Source: Lentibacillus saliphilus (GTDB taxonomy: Bacteria > Bacillota > Bacilli > Bacillales > Amphibacillaceae). Taken from it: DNA of 64,000 nt. The DNA lies in assembly GCF_019093865.1 (NCBI RefSeq), contig NZ_JABJXD010000001.1, positions 62,001 to 126,000 of the forward strand, in the 5' to 3' direction. Below the pieces are notes generated by a model. That model ran no database searches. It saw only the letters and a list, made by a program, of their open reading frames with translations, and was not told the DNA's origin. Made by a program: the position numbers and the translations under genes. Below are positions 43,963 to 53,106 of this stretch, piece by piece. Numbering within the stretch: position 1 is the first letter of the stretch; each line of letters opens with the position of its first letter.

Positions 43963-46900
43963 TTATCTTTTCTCATCACTGAGAATATGTTCTAGTTTGC
44001 TCAACGTTTGTTTAATCTCTTCTGTATCAACGGATGATGACATCATTGTGAGTTGACTGTTCACGTAATGATCCAGATATGACATTACAGTTTGTTTAAT
44101 AGATTGAATGCGCTGTTCCCATTCTCTCATATAATGCTCATTCATGACAGCCTTGTTTGTTTCCAAATAATCCATTGCTAACGGTTGGAGCTGTTCATAG
44201 ATTTGATTTTTCATAATATCTTTCTCGTGATCAACGAAAAATCGTTTCGTATTTTTAAATAGAGCCAATGCTTTTTGGAAATGTGCCATGTCAACCGCTT
44301 GAAAAGCCGCTTCGTATTCTGGCGTGTTCATTTCAGCGCTATCATAGGCCGGAAATGTAAAAACAGAATCGATCTGTTGACAGCTATCAATCAGTTCCAT
44401 ATATACCGTCTCAGCGAGTTTTTTTGCTGTTGCTTCAACCCTTAATGAGACCGCTCTTAATTCTTGTAACAACTCAAAGGCGATCTCATCGACTAACTGG
44501 CGCAATGCATGGTTGAGCTGATGTCTAGCATCTTTTCCTGAATCCGTAATTGTAGTCGGGTTAAACGCTTCTTTAAACCTATCATGATATTGAATGGATA
44601 CCCTTTCCCATACATAGTAGATTTGTTTATCAATCCGCAGGCGAATTTGCTGTGCCTGAACATCTGTTCCTAGTTGGTCAACCTTTTTTTGAGCGTGTTT
44701 ATAATGTATAGCGAGTGTGTCTTTCAACGCTTGTTTCTCTGTTTGGTTCATCTTGACCGTATTCATGTACGTCATCATACTGCTATGTGCCCGTTGTATA
44801 TCCCAATAAGTAGATTGAGAGATGATCGCCGTTAGGTCGTCTTCAATAAATTGTTTAAAGTCATGCTCAAATTGCTGCATGTTTTGATTAGAAGGTTCAC
44901 CATTAATTTTTTCATTGAGTGATTGTTTGCTTGAAACAGGATACAATCTCGCCTGTCGAATCCCGAGTTTTACAAGTTGTTCATCAACGTATGATGTAAC
45001 AAGCTTGAGCTCATTTTCGTCCACGGCTAAATCGGCAGCATTCACGAGAAAGAACATTTTATCCAGTTCAAATGTGTCCTTTACACGGCCCAGCTGTGTT
45101 AAAAACGTTTTATCGGCGCGTGATAAAGCATGGTTATAATAGGTCACATATAAAATCGCATCTGCTTGCTTAATATAATCAAAGGCAACCGACGTATGGC
45201 GCGCGTTAACAGAATCAGCACCAGGCGTATCAACGAGTGTAATCCCTTTCTGCGTCAGCTCACAATCATAATATAAGTCAATCGCTTCAATATAACTTGC
45301 GTAAGTTTCATCAGCGACATATCGTGGAAATTCATCGATTGAGACAGATAGCGTTTGACCGATTGCCCCCTCCATCTCCGAATACCCAGTTAATAAGGCT
45401 TGTAAATGGGCCCGATAGACACTGCTTATCTCTAAATTATGTTGAAGGTCGATCTGTTCTATCCATTTTACCATAGAACCGAAATCATCTTCTGGAAGCG
45501 AAAAAGTGTTCGCCATCATGAGCACATCTTGTTTCAACGTCGCTTCATCTTTCACATGAATGATGACCGTTCCATGAGGATATTCTGCACAGACGGGATT
45601 AATGCGATTGACAGAAGCTGTTGTAGGATTTGGTGACATTGGCAGAACTGACTCACCGAGCAGTGCATTGGCAAAGGTAGATTTCCCTGAACTAAATGCA
45701 CCGAATAAAGAGATGGTGTATGTCTGCTGTTCGAGTCGCGCGCTTTTTCTTTGTAGATCTGCAACAAGCATATCAAAGCCTGGCATATTTTCGACCAAGG
45801 CGATTGTTTGTTCGACATGCGAAATAACGTCACCAGATCTTGCAACGGATTGATCAACAATTGGTTGGCCGGCTTCTGAATGAATCACGTGCTCTACGTT
45901 CTCTTTTAATGTCAAGCTGTTTAATGCTGTACCAGATCGTTTGATAAAAGAGACATGCCTGTGCTTAAGTGCCTCCTCTATATCGTTCAAACTTGTTTCA
46001 TCAGTTGTATTGGTGTATAAGATCGCATCCAGCGAAGCGTGTGCTTGTTGTCGTTCATGATGTAATGCCTTTATGTGTTGTTGCTCATCATACATTCTTT
46101 CCATTTCACGTTTTTCTTGTAGGAGCTGTTGTAAAAGTAGTTTGTTCACGCTCTCTAGACGGACTTTTACAGCATCAATGATCTCCATAACTTGTTGTTT
46201 GAACTGCTGTTTTATACCGTTAGCCACGTCGTTCGTAAAGTTTAAAACATATTGTCCATTTACGTTTGCACCTGTATTGACATGGTGTAGCACATCGCTG
46301 TCTGTATAGGTAACGTGAATGTCTTGAAGCTTTTGTAGAAGATCAGCATCATTCATATCATATGTCTTTAATATATCCGTTAGTTTATCCCGCAATCGCC
46401 ATTGGATGGTCGTTTGCATATTATTGTGTAGCTCTGTTAAAAACGTATGTAGCCGATTCGCTTGTTCATCTTCTGTTTTCTTCTTTGATGCGATGAAACC
46501 AACTTTGAAGTTAGGTTGACGCGATATTAAAAAGGCTTTGGCTGTTTCCCTCGTTTGAGCAGGCATTAAATAGGCATTTTTTAATGTTTGCTGCACCTCA
46601 AAAATAAGCGCGCTTTCTATGTCAAATGGTTGCTGCTTAAGTTGAGTGATGCGTTCATTTAAGCGATTCAATTGGGTATCATCAAATGATGATGCATCAA
46701 AAGCCGTCAATTCTTGCTCTTTTTCTTTGTAACGATCATCCAAATAGAGCTTATGAGCATCAATAATTTGTTTAAAGGCAGCATCGGTATTTTGAACCGC
46801 TTCATAATCACGCGTCATGAATGAGACGAGATGTGCTTGAATATCGTCATACATATTATATGGCAGCTCACGTTCGGTTAAAGACGAGTAAAAAACGCGT

Positions 46901-47607
46901 TCAGGCTCTAATCCCCATTGCGTAAATGTCGATTCAATCCGCTGTTGATAATCAGAAAAAGAGAGCTCGTTCTCATCATGTTTATCAATTTGGTTTATAA
47001 TAATATCAAATGGAATGGCTTGTTCTTGTAACCCTTTAAGAAAATTTAAGTTAACCTCTGATTGCACATGATTGTAATCCATAACATAAAAGACCGCATC
47101 AGCTAAATGCATTGATCCCTCCGTCATAACGCGATCAGCGTCATCTGCTGCATCAATCCCAGGTGTGTCAACGATAAAACAGTTTTCCGGTATAATCGGA
47201 TCCGAGGTACTAATATCAATTTGTTTAATGCTTGATTTGTCTTTAGAGTACGCTTTAATTTGGTCAATGTCATATGGTTCACTGTACTCCACTGGTTCTT
47301 GATCCTTAAAGTAAATACGGGCAACCCCTTCGCCCGATGTGATGCGAACAATATTGGCGCTTGTCGGTATTGGGCTTTTCGGTAAAATATCCTCGCCTAA
47401 CAACGCATTGATCATGGACGATTTACCAGCTGAAAAATGTCCAGCGAAGCTAATGATCGTCTGTTTTTGTCTTTGTTTACTGTACAAATCTAATAGTTTA
47501 TGTGCATTTACGTGATCGTTATGTTCGATCATTTTTTTATAGGCCGCCGCCATATGATACGGCTTTACGTTTCCCCCACTTTGTTTGAGTAACACCACAC
47601 GCTTCAT
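43963..47607 (-). CDS. dynA: Double dynamin-like GTPase DynA (YpbR)
   Basis: Bacterial dynamin of 1214 aa with two GTPase/stalk units in one chain. First G1 loop: FAGHFSAGKSSMINALLG with DTPGIDAAD and NQIDKHD-type G4; second: FGAFSSGKSTFANALLG with DTPGADSVN. Long helical stalk regions follow each (about 270-560 and 880-1214). In B. subtilis DynA tethers and fuses membranes and protects against membrane-attacking phage and pores. GAGGAAAGGAC precedes the ATG at 47607; the frame upstream to 47655 has no site. It pairs with ypcP as in B. subtilis. Confidence 0.93.
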   Translation of the reverse strand: MKRVVLLKQSGGNVKPYHMAAAYKKMIEHNDHVNAHKLLDLYSKQRQKQTIISFAGHFSAGKSSMINALLGEDILPKSPIPTSANIVRITSGEGVARIYFKDQEPVEYSEPYDIDQIKAYSKDKSSIKQIDISTSDPIIPENCFIVDTPGIDAADDADRVMTEGSMHLADAVFYVMDYNHVQSEVNLNFLKGLQEQAIPFDIIINQIDKHDENELSFSDYQQRIESTFTQWGLEPERVFYSSLTERELPYNMYDDIQAHLVSFMTRDYEAVQNTDAAFKQIIDAHKLYLDDRYKEKEQELTAFDASSFDDTQLNRLNERITQLKQQPFDIESALIFEVQQTLKNAYLMPAQTRETAKAFLISRQPNFKVGFIASKKKTEDEQANRLHTFLTELHNNMQTTIQWRLRDKLTDILKTYDMNDADLLQKLQDIHVTYTDSDVLHHVNTGANVNGQYVLNFTNDVANGIKQQFKQQVMEIIDAVKVRLESVNKLLLQQLLQEKREMERMYDEQQHIKALHHERQQAHASLDAILYTNTTDETSLNDIEEALKHRHVSFIKRSGTALNSLTLKENVEHVIHSEAGQPIVDQSVARSGDVISHVEQTIALVENMPGFDMLVADLQRKSARLEQQTYTISLFGAFSSGKSTFANALLGESVLPMSPNPTTASVNRINPVCAEYPHGTVIIHVKDEATLKQDVLMMANTFSLPEDDFGSMVKWIEQIDLQHNLEISSVYRAHLQALLTGYSEMEGAIGQTLSVSIDEFPRYVADETYASYIEAIDLYYDCELTQKGITLVDTPGADSVNARHTSVAFDYIKQADAILYVTYYNHALSRADKTFLTQLGRVKDTFELDKMFFLVNAADLAVDENELKLVTSYVDEQLVKLGIRQARLYPVSSKQSLNEKINGEPSNQNMQQFEHDFKQFIEDDLTAIISQSTYWDIQRAHSSMMTYMNTVKMNQTEKQALKDTLAIHYKHAQKKVDQLGTDVQAQQIRLRIDKQIYYVWERVSIQYHDRFKEAFNPTTITDSGKDARHQLNHALRQLVDEIAFELLQELRAVSLRVEATAKKLAETVYMELIDSCQQIDSVFTFPAYDSAEMNTPEYEAAFQAVDMAHFQKALALFKNTKRFFVDHEKDIMKNQIYEQLQPLAMDYLETNKAVMNEHYMREWEQRIQSIKQTVMSYLDHYVNSQLTMMSSSVDTEEIKQTLSKLEHILSDEKR

Positions 47608-47681
47608 GTCCTTTCCTCTATTGATCTCCCAGCGTCTATTATACGTAATTGACAATATGTTTGCTACAAAATTGAGAAAAG

Positions 47682-47725
47682 AAACAACAGATCACATTCG
47701 TTTAACCAAATGTAATCTGTTGTTT
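47682..47725 (-). terminator. Terminator of the acyl-CoA operon
   Basis: Stem AAACAACAGATCACATT/AATGTAATCTGTTGTTT (17 positions, one mismatch); the minus-strand exit is T-rich (CTTTTCTC). It separates the operon at 47831-52937 from dynA. Confidence 0.8.
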
Positions 47726-47830
47726 ACTTTACATATTGATATGAAACTAAAAACCTTAAAGTTATTGTGTGTCAAGTTTCCTTTATAATTCGCTATAGTA
47801 ACAGGCGGTCAAATCTTGTTTAAAAACTCA

Positions 47831-49360
47831 TTACACTGGATAGACGCCGTGTTTCCGTTCTGTAAACGCAACATTTTTCGAGTCGTATACTGCAAACCGG
47901 TTGATCAATTCATCCCTTAATTGATCAGGATCAACAACTGCATCAATGACCATTTCTGAAGCGAGGCGATAAATATCAATATTTTCCTTGTATTCCTCCT
48001 GCTTTTCTTTAATAAAGGCAGGACGCTCTTCTTCTGAAAGCTCAGCAATTTTATTCGCATATACAGCGTTAACAGCTGCTTCAGGGCCCATAACCGCTAT
48101 TTGTGCAGTCGGTAAGGCGATACACGCATCTGGTTCAAATGCTGGGCCTGCCATTGCGTATAATCCAGCCCCGTATGCCTTGCGGACAATAACAGAAATC
48201 TTCGGCACGGTTGCTTCACTCATCGTAGCGAGCATTTTGGCACCATGCCTAATAATTCCTGCACGCTCAACCTTCGTACCGATCATAAAGCCTGGAATAT
48301 CTACGAGGAAAAGGAGCGGTATGTTAAAGGCATCGCATAATTGAATGAATTTCGCGGACTTATCCGCTGAATCCGGAAATAACACGCCGCCCTTCATGCG
48401 TGGCTGATTCGCAATAATGCCAACAGATTGTCCGTTAATACGTGCCAATCCGGTAATTAATTCTGGTGCAAACTTTTTCTTAATTTCACAAAAGCTATTA
48501 GCATCAATTAATCGCTCGATTAAATCGTACATATTAAATGGCGCGTTTTGATTCTCTGGTATGAGTTGGGCAATGGTTTTTTCAAACGTCTTCGGATCTT
48601 CCACAGGTGCTCGGTCAGGCTTGTGTCTAAAGTTAGGTGGAAAATATCCGAGGTAACGACGGGCATATTCAATAGCCTCTTGTTCAGATTGAACGAGAAC
48701 ATCGCCACATCCTGATACAGAGCAATGCATAGTCGCACCGCCCATTTCCTCAAGAGATACTTTTTCACCGATGACCTTTTCCGCCATACGTGGTGAGCCG
48801 AGGTACATTGATGCATTACCGTCGACCATGACAACGATATCACAAAATGCGGGTATATAGGCTCCACCTGCTGCTGACGGCCCGAACAACAAGCAGACTT
48901 GTGGCACGCGTCCAGACATTTTAATTTGGTTATGAAATATACGTCCAGCGCCGCGTCTGCCAGGGAACATTTCTACTTGATCGGTAATTCGGGCACCGGC
49001 TGAATCGACTAAATACAGCATCGGAACTTCTAATTTAAGCGCAGTTTCTTGAATCCGAATAATCTTTTCAACGGTTCTTTTACCCCACGATCCCGCTTTT
49101 ACAGTTGAATCATTCGCCATAACACAGACAGATTGGCCATTAATGGTACCGATCCCTGTCACGACACCATCTGATGGAAGGCTATCATCCATGCAATTGG
49201 CGAAAAATGCATCCTCTATATTCATATCATCATCAAATAACAATCTCAGTCGCTCTCTTACAAATAGCTTCCCTTTTTCAGCATTTTTCTCATGATATTT
49301 TTCATGACCGCCTTTTTCGATGTGCGCAATCCGTTCTTGTAAGTTCTTTATATTAGACAT
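47831..49360 (-). CDS. yngE: Acyl-CoA carboxylase beta (carboxyltransferase) subunit
   Basis: Biotin-dependent carboxyltransferase of 509 aa, like YngE (3-methylcrotonyl- or propionyl-CoA carboxylase). Signature blocks: MANDSTVKAGSWGKRTVEKI, YLVDSAGARITDQ, GRIFHNQIKMSG, FGPSAAGGAYIPAF and the late PGFMIGTKVERAGIIRHGAK. It works with the BCCP-like and biotin carboxylase proteins of the same operon. Last gene of the operon, 17 nt after the hydratase gene. The exact acyl-CoA substrate is not decidable, though the operon resembles leucine degradation. Confidence 0.9.
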   Translation of the reverse strand: MSNIKNLQERIAHIEKGGHEKYHEKNAEKGKLFVRERLRLLFDDDMNIEDAFFANCMDDSLPSDGVVTGIGTINGQSVCVMANDSTVKAGSWGKRTVEKIIRIQETALKLEVPMLYLVDSAGARITDQVEMFPGRRGAGRIFHNQIKMSGRVPQVCLLFGPSAAGGAYIPAFCDIVVMVDGNASMYLGSPRMAEKVIGEKVSLEEMGGATMHCSVSGCGDVLVQSEQEAIEYARRYLGYFPPNFRHKPDRAPVEDPKTFEKTIAQLIPENQNAPFNMYDLIERLIDANSFCEIKKKFAPELITGLARINGQSVGIIANQPRMKGGVLFPDSADKSAKFIQLCDAFNIPLLFLVDIPGFMIGTKVERAGIIRHGAKMLATMSEATVPKISVIVRKAYGAGLYAMAGPAFEPDACIALPTAQIAVMGPEAAVNAVYANKIAELSEEERPAFIKEKQEEYKENIDIYRLASEMVIDAVVDPDQLRDELINRFAVYDSKNVAFTERKHGVYPV

Positions 49361-49377
49361 ATGTTAAGCCCCCCTTG

Positions 49378-50154
49378 CTACTTTCCTTGATAATTTGGCT
49401 GTCTTTTTTCTTTAAATGCTTGTAGGCCTTCACGTCTATCTTCTGTCGGAATGGTGTGGGTATAGCATAAATGCTCAATTGCTAAACCTGTTTCTACATC
49501 ATGTTGCATACCAAGGTTCATCGCTTTTTTCGCTTGACGCAACGCGACCGGTCCGTTTTTGGTTATTTGGTTAGCCAGCTCGTATGCAGCAGTCATTAAA
49601 TGCTCGGATTCAACGACATGCTCCACAAGACCAATTCCGAGAGCTTCTTCGGCCGTCTTTTTTTGCGCTGTAAAGATCATTTGCTTGGCCTGACCGATCC
49701 CTATCAGACGTGGCAACCTTTGTGTGCCACCGGCTCCAGGTATGATCGCGAGGGACGTTTCTGTTAAGCCCATCTGTACATGTCTCGCAGCAAGTCGCAA
49801 GTCACACGCTAAGGCCAGCTCTAGTCCGCCACCAAAGGCGACCCCATTTAATGCAGCGATCACAGGGATGTCAAGCTTCTCGATATGTGATATTGTCTCA
49901 CCGATATATTGAACAGTTTGAATTACTTCTTGTTCAGACATGCCTTTACGTTCCTTTAGATCAGCCCCCGCACAAAATGCTTTTTCTCCGTGACCAGTAA
50001 TGATTAAGCAATAGATTGCCGGGTTTTGCTTGATGGTCGTTAATGTTTTGTTTACTTCATCAAGTAAAGCCTTTGACAACGCATTTGCAGCCTCTGGTCG
50101 ATTTAACGTAAGAACGGCTGTGTGCTTCTCAATCTCTAATTTCACGAGAGACAT
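49378..50154 (-). CDS. yngF: Enoyl-CoA hydratase/isomerase family protein
   Basis: A 258-aa crotonase-fold enzyme. Oxyanion-hole and catalytic blocks are FCAGADLKER and GVAFGGGLELALACDLRLAA with GAGGTQRLPRLIG supplying the catalytic Glu region. In B. subtilis yngF is in the same operon and is thought to hydrate methylglutaconyl-CoA. AGGAGGGG site precedes the ATG. The next gene upstream is the biotinyl protein. Confidence 0.9.
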   Translation of the reverse strand: MSLVKLEIEKHTAVLTLNRPEAANALSKALLDEVNKTLTTIKQNPAIYCLIITGHGEKAFCAGADLKERKGMSEQEVIQTVQYIGETISHIEKLDIPVIAALNGVAFGGGLELALACDLRLAARHVQMGLTETSLAIIPGAGGTQRLPRLIGIGQAKQMIFTAQKKTAEEALGIGLVEHVVESEHLMTAAYELANQITKNGPVALRQAKKAMNLGMQHDVETGLAIEHLCYTHTIPTEDRREGLQAFKEKRQPNYQGK

Positions 50155-50182
50155 AGAAACCCCTCCTTGTTCATGCTACCGA

Positions 50183-50392
50183 TTATTCGATGACGGCAAT
50201 GACGTCTCCTTCATTTACGAAATCACCTTCAGCCACTTTAATCGCTTTGATCGTTCCAGCTGATTCTGCAGCAATTGGTATTTCCATTTTCATCGACTCA
50301 AGAATGACCACATCGTCATTTTCTTGAACGCTCTGACCTTCTTCAACGACAATCTTCCAAACACTTCCTGCCATAGTTGCTTTAATATCCAT
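50183..50392 (-). CDS. yngHB: Biotin carboxyl carrier-like protein
   Basis: A 69-aa biotinyl/lipoyl domain protein. The biotin attachment site is VILESMKMEIP with K35, where Ser replaces the usual Ala of AMKM. Length matches the stand-alone YngHB carrier in B. subtilis. It carries the carboxylated biotin between the biotin carboxylase and the carboxyltransferase of this operon. AGGAGG precedes the ATG. Confidence 0.92.
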   Translation of the reverse strand: MDIKATMAGSVWKIVVEEGQSVQENDDVVILESMKMEIPIAAESAGTIKAIKVAEGDFVNEGDVIAVIE

Positions 50393-50419
50393 TATGGAAA
50401 CCTCCTCGTAATTTGCACG

Positions 50420-51769
50420 TTATTTTTTAATCGATTGATAGAACAATTCAACAAAAGCTGTTGTTGTCTGTCCCGCTTTAAAGAGTGGATGCTCTATGAC
50501 GTCCTTCAGCATTGGAATATTTGTTTTGATTCCTTCTATTTGGTAAGCGTCCAAAGCCTTTTCTAAGCGGGAAATGGCTTCATCTCTTGTATCACCTGAC
50601 ACAATCAGCTTTCCAATCATCGGATCATAGAAAGGTGTAACTTGAGAACCACTCACAACACCAATGTCATGACGTACTCCGATTCCCTCTGGCAACTCAA
50701 GTTTTGTAATCGTTCCAGGTGAAGGAAAGAATGTAACGGGATCTTCGGCATAAATACGCGCTTCAATCGCATGACCTGTCTTTTTAATATCTGTTTGTTC
50801 AAAAGCAAGCTTCTCTCCGTTAGCGATATGAATTTGTGCTTCAACAATATCAATACCAGTGATTTCTTCTGTAACGGGATGCTCAACCTGTATGCGCGTA
50901 TTCATTTCTAGAAAGTAAAATTGCTCATTGTCATCAACGAGAAACTCAATTGTTCCCGCATTTGTATAGCCGATCGCTTGAGCCGCTTTAACAGCAGCTT
51001 TTCCCATAGCCTGCCTTGTTTCATCACTTATAAAAGGGGAGGACGCCTCTTCAATCACTTTTTGATTACGTCTTTGAATAGAGCACTCGCGATCAAACAA
51101 ATGTACAACATGACCGTGCTCATCTGCTAGGAGCTGAATTTCCACGTGGTGCGCAGCTTCAATCTTCTTTTCAAGAAACATTGAGCCATCACCGAAAAAT
51201 GTTTGAGCACGCTTTTGATTACCGTCAAATGCCTTTATGAGCTCTTCAGCCGAGTAGACTGTCTGCATACCGATCCCGCCTCCACCTGATGACGCTTTCA
51301 ATAAAATCGGATAACCGATATGCTCAGCGAACTGAACAGCTTCATCTGGTGATGCAACAGCGGTCTCTGTTCCAGGAACAATCGGAACGCCCGCTTCCTT
51401 CATTACTCGTCTTGCCTCAATTTTACTGCCCATTTTTTGAATCACTTGGCTATCGGGACCAATAAAAATGATCCCTGCTGTATCACATTGCTCTCTAAAG
51501 GTCGGATTTTCACTCAAAAATCCATAACCTGGATGCAAGGCATCTGCTCCAGTCTCTTTAGCAATTGAAAAGATTTTATCGACATTTAAATAGCTATCTT
51601 GAACACGAGCCGGGCCAAGTAAATAGGCTTCATCAGCCATCGAAACAAATGGTGCAGCTTTGTCTGCTTCAGAATACACTGCGACGGTTTCAATGTTCAT
51701 GTTTTTGCATGTTCGAATGATCCGTGCTGCAATTTCCCCTCTGTTTGCAATTAATAGTTTTTTGATCAC
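50420..51769 (-). CDS. yngH: Biotin carboxylase subunit
   Basis: ATP-grasp biotin carboxylase of 449 aa (AccC/YngH-like). Signatures: LLIANRGEIAARIIRTCK, glycine-rich loop KASSGGGGIGMQ, HHVEIQLLADEHG, ERECSIQRR-type DRECSIQRRNQKVIEE and FLEMNTRIQVEHPVTE. It loads CO2 onto the neighbouring carrier. It follows the acyl-CoA dehydrogenase; the acyl-CoA ligase gene (yngI) found between the two in B. subtilis is absent. Confidence 0.92.
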   Translation of the reverse strand: MIKKLLIANRGEIAARIIRTCKNMNIETVAVYSEADKAAPFVSMADEAYLLGPARVQDSYLNVDKIFSIAKETGADALHPGYGFLSENPTFREQCDTAGIIFIGPDSQVIQKMGSKIEARRVMKEAGVPIVPGTETAVASPDEAVQFAEHIGYPILLKASSGGGGIGMQTVYSAEELIKAFDGNQKRAQTFFGDGSMFLEKKIEAAHHVEIQLLADEHGHVVHLFDRECSIQRRNQKVIEEASSPFISDETRQAMGKAAVKAAQAIGYTNAGTIEFLVDDNEQFYFLEMNTRIQVEHPVTEEITGIDIVEAQIHIANGEKLAFEQTDIKKTGHAIEARIYAEDPVTFFPSPGTITKLELPEGIGVRHDIGVVSGSQVTPFYDPMIGKLIVSGDTRDEAISRLEKALDAYQIEGIKTNIPMLKDVIEHPLFKAGQTTTAFVELFYQSIKK

Positions 51770-51794
51770 CCATTATCCCCTCTCTATCGATTTA

Positions 51795-52937
51795 TTAATC
51801 TAGTAGCTGTCTAGCAATGACGAGGCGTTGAATTTCCGATGTGCCTTCCCCGATTTCGAGTAGTTTTGCATCACGAAGAAAACGCTCGACTTCATATTCC
51901 CTCATATAGCCGTAGCCACCATGTATTTGAATCGCTTGATTAGCAGAACGGAAAGCGGTTTCAGTTGCGAACAACTTAGCGTAAGCCGATTCCTTTGTAA
52001 ACGGCTTTCCTTGATCTTTAAGCCAGGCTGCTTTATAAACCATGTTACGGGCCAATTCTACTTCCATTGCCATATCTGCAAGCTTAAACTGGATTGCCTG
52101 GAAGCTTGAAATTGCTTTTCCGAACTGTTTTCTTTCTTTCGCGTACTCAAGCGCTCGATCGAGTGATGCTTGAGCGATACCTACACCAAGCGCTGCAATC
52201 GAAATTCGACCCCCATCAAGTGTATGTAAAAATTGTTTAAATCCTTTTTCTGGGTCACCAAGTAAATTTTCTTTCGGAACTCTTACATGATCGAGGACGA
52301 TTTCAGCTGTGTCTGAACCGCGCACGCCCATTTTATCATAGTTGCTCGTAATGGTAACGCCATCCGTATCTGTTGGGACGATGATGGCTGATATAATGTT
52401 TTTGCCGCGGTCATCTTTTCCTGTAACAGCGGTTACAATAACGGTTTCTGCAAAGCTCGCATTTGTAATATAACATTTCTCACCATTAATAATAAAATCA
52501 TCACCGTCAACGACAGCCGTCGTCTTCGTTCCACCTGCATCACTACCGGCATTAGGTTCCGTTAAACCAAAGGCGCCAAGTGCTTTACCTTCAGCCAAAG
52601 GCGTTAAATATTGTTTCTTTTGTTCTTCTGTCCCAAAATAATAGATCGGGCTCGCGCCAAGTGAAACGGCAGCGGCGTAGCTTAAGCCTGTGCTCCCACA
52701 CACTTTACCAATCTCTTCAACAGCAATGGCATAAGAAATCGTATCTGATCCTGCCCCACCATATTCTTCAGGAAAAGGTATGCCCAACAAACCAAGTTCA
52801 CCAATTTGCTCGAAAATATCAACAGGGAATTGTGCAGTTCTATCGATGTCAACAGCTCGTGGCCGTATCACATTTTGTGCAAAGTCGCTCACCATCTTTT
52901 TGATCATGAGTTGTTCTTTATCAAGTTCAAAATTCAT
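51795..52937 (-). CDS. yngJ: Acyl-CoA dehydrogenase
   Basis: FAD-dependent dehydrogenase of 380 aa, first gene of the operon. Family blocks: YAAAVSLGASPIYYFG, LTEPNAGSDAGGTKTTA, YITNASFAETVIV, MGVRGSDTAEIVLDHVRV and the C-terminal IHGGYGYMREYEVERFLRDA preceding GEGTSEIQRLVIAR. The catalytic Glu is expected in the YMREYEVER segment. The start at 52937 is set by AGGAGG; the frame upstream has none. Likely substrate is a branched (isovaleryl) acyl-CoA by analogy with YngJ. Confidence 0.92.
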   Translation of the reverse strand: MNFELDKEQLMIKKMVSDFAQNVIRPRAVDIDRTAQFPVDIFEQIGELGLLGIPFPEEYGGAGSDTISYAIAVEEIGKVCGSTGLSYAAAVSLGASPIYYFGTEEQKKQYLTPLAEGKALGAFGLTEPNAGSDAGGTKTTAVVDGDDFIINGEKCYITNASFAETVIVTAVTGKDDRGKNIISAIIVPTDTDGVTITSNYDKMGVRGSDTAEIVLDHVRVPKENLLGDPEKGFKQFLHTLDGGRISIAALGVGIAQASLDRALEYAKERKQFGKAISSFQAIQFKLADMAMEVELARNMVYKAAWLKDQGKPFTKESAYAKLFATETAFRSANQAIQIHGGYGYMREYEVERFLRDAKLLEIGEGTSEIQRLVIARQLLD

Positions 52938-52961
52938 CTCAAACCTCCTGCTAATTTTAGT

Positions 52962-52979
52962 AGACCGATGGATTGGTCT
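52962..52979. promoter_or_regulatory. Palindromic operator of the acyl-CoA operon
   Basis: AGACCGATGGATTGGTCT, an 18-bp inverted repeat (AGACCnAT-2-ATnGGTCT), directly downstream of a minus-strand -10 TATAAT (52986-52991). The form resembles TetR-family operators. It would cover the transcription start. No regulator gene lies next to it. Confidence 0.6.
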
Positions 52980-53038
52980 TTTGTCATTATACAATAAATT
53001 TAACATTGGTGCAGTATTCAATATCATTTACATAATTT

Positions 53039-53088
53039 AAACCCTTATCAGGCTGATTTGATATAAATCCTTCAGCTTGATAAGGGTT
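53039..53088 (-). terminator. Terminator of parE-parC
   Basis: AACCCTTATCA/TGATAAGGGTT 11-bp outer stem extended by TCAGC/GCTGA; minus-strand exit GGGTTTAAATT. Lies 19 nt after the parC stop. Confidence 0.7.
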
Positions 53089-53106
53089 ATAAAATAACGA
53101 GATGAT

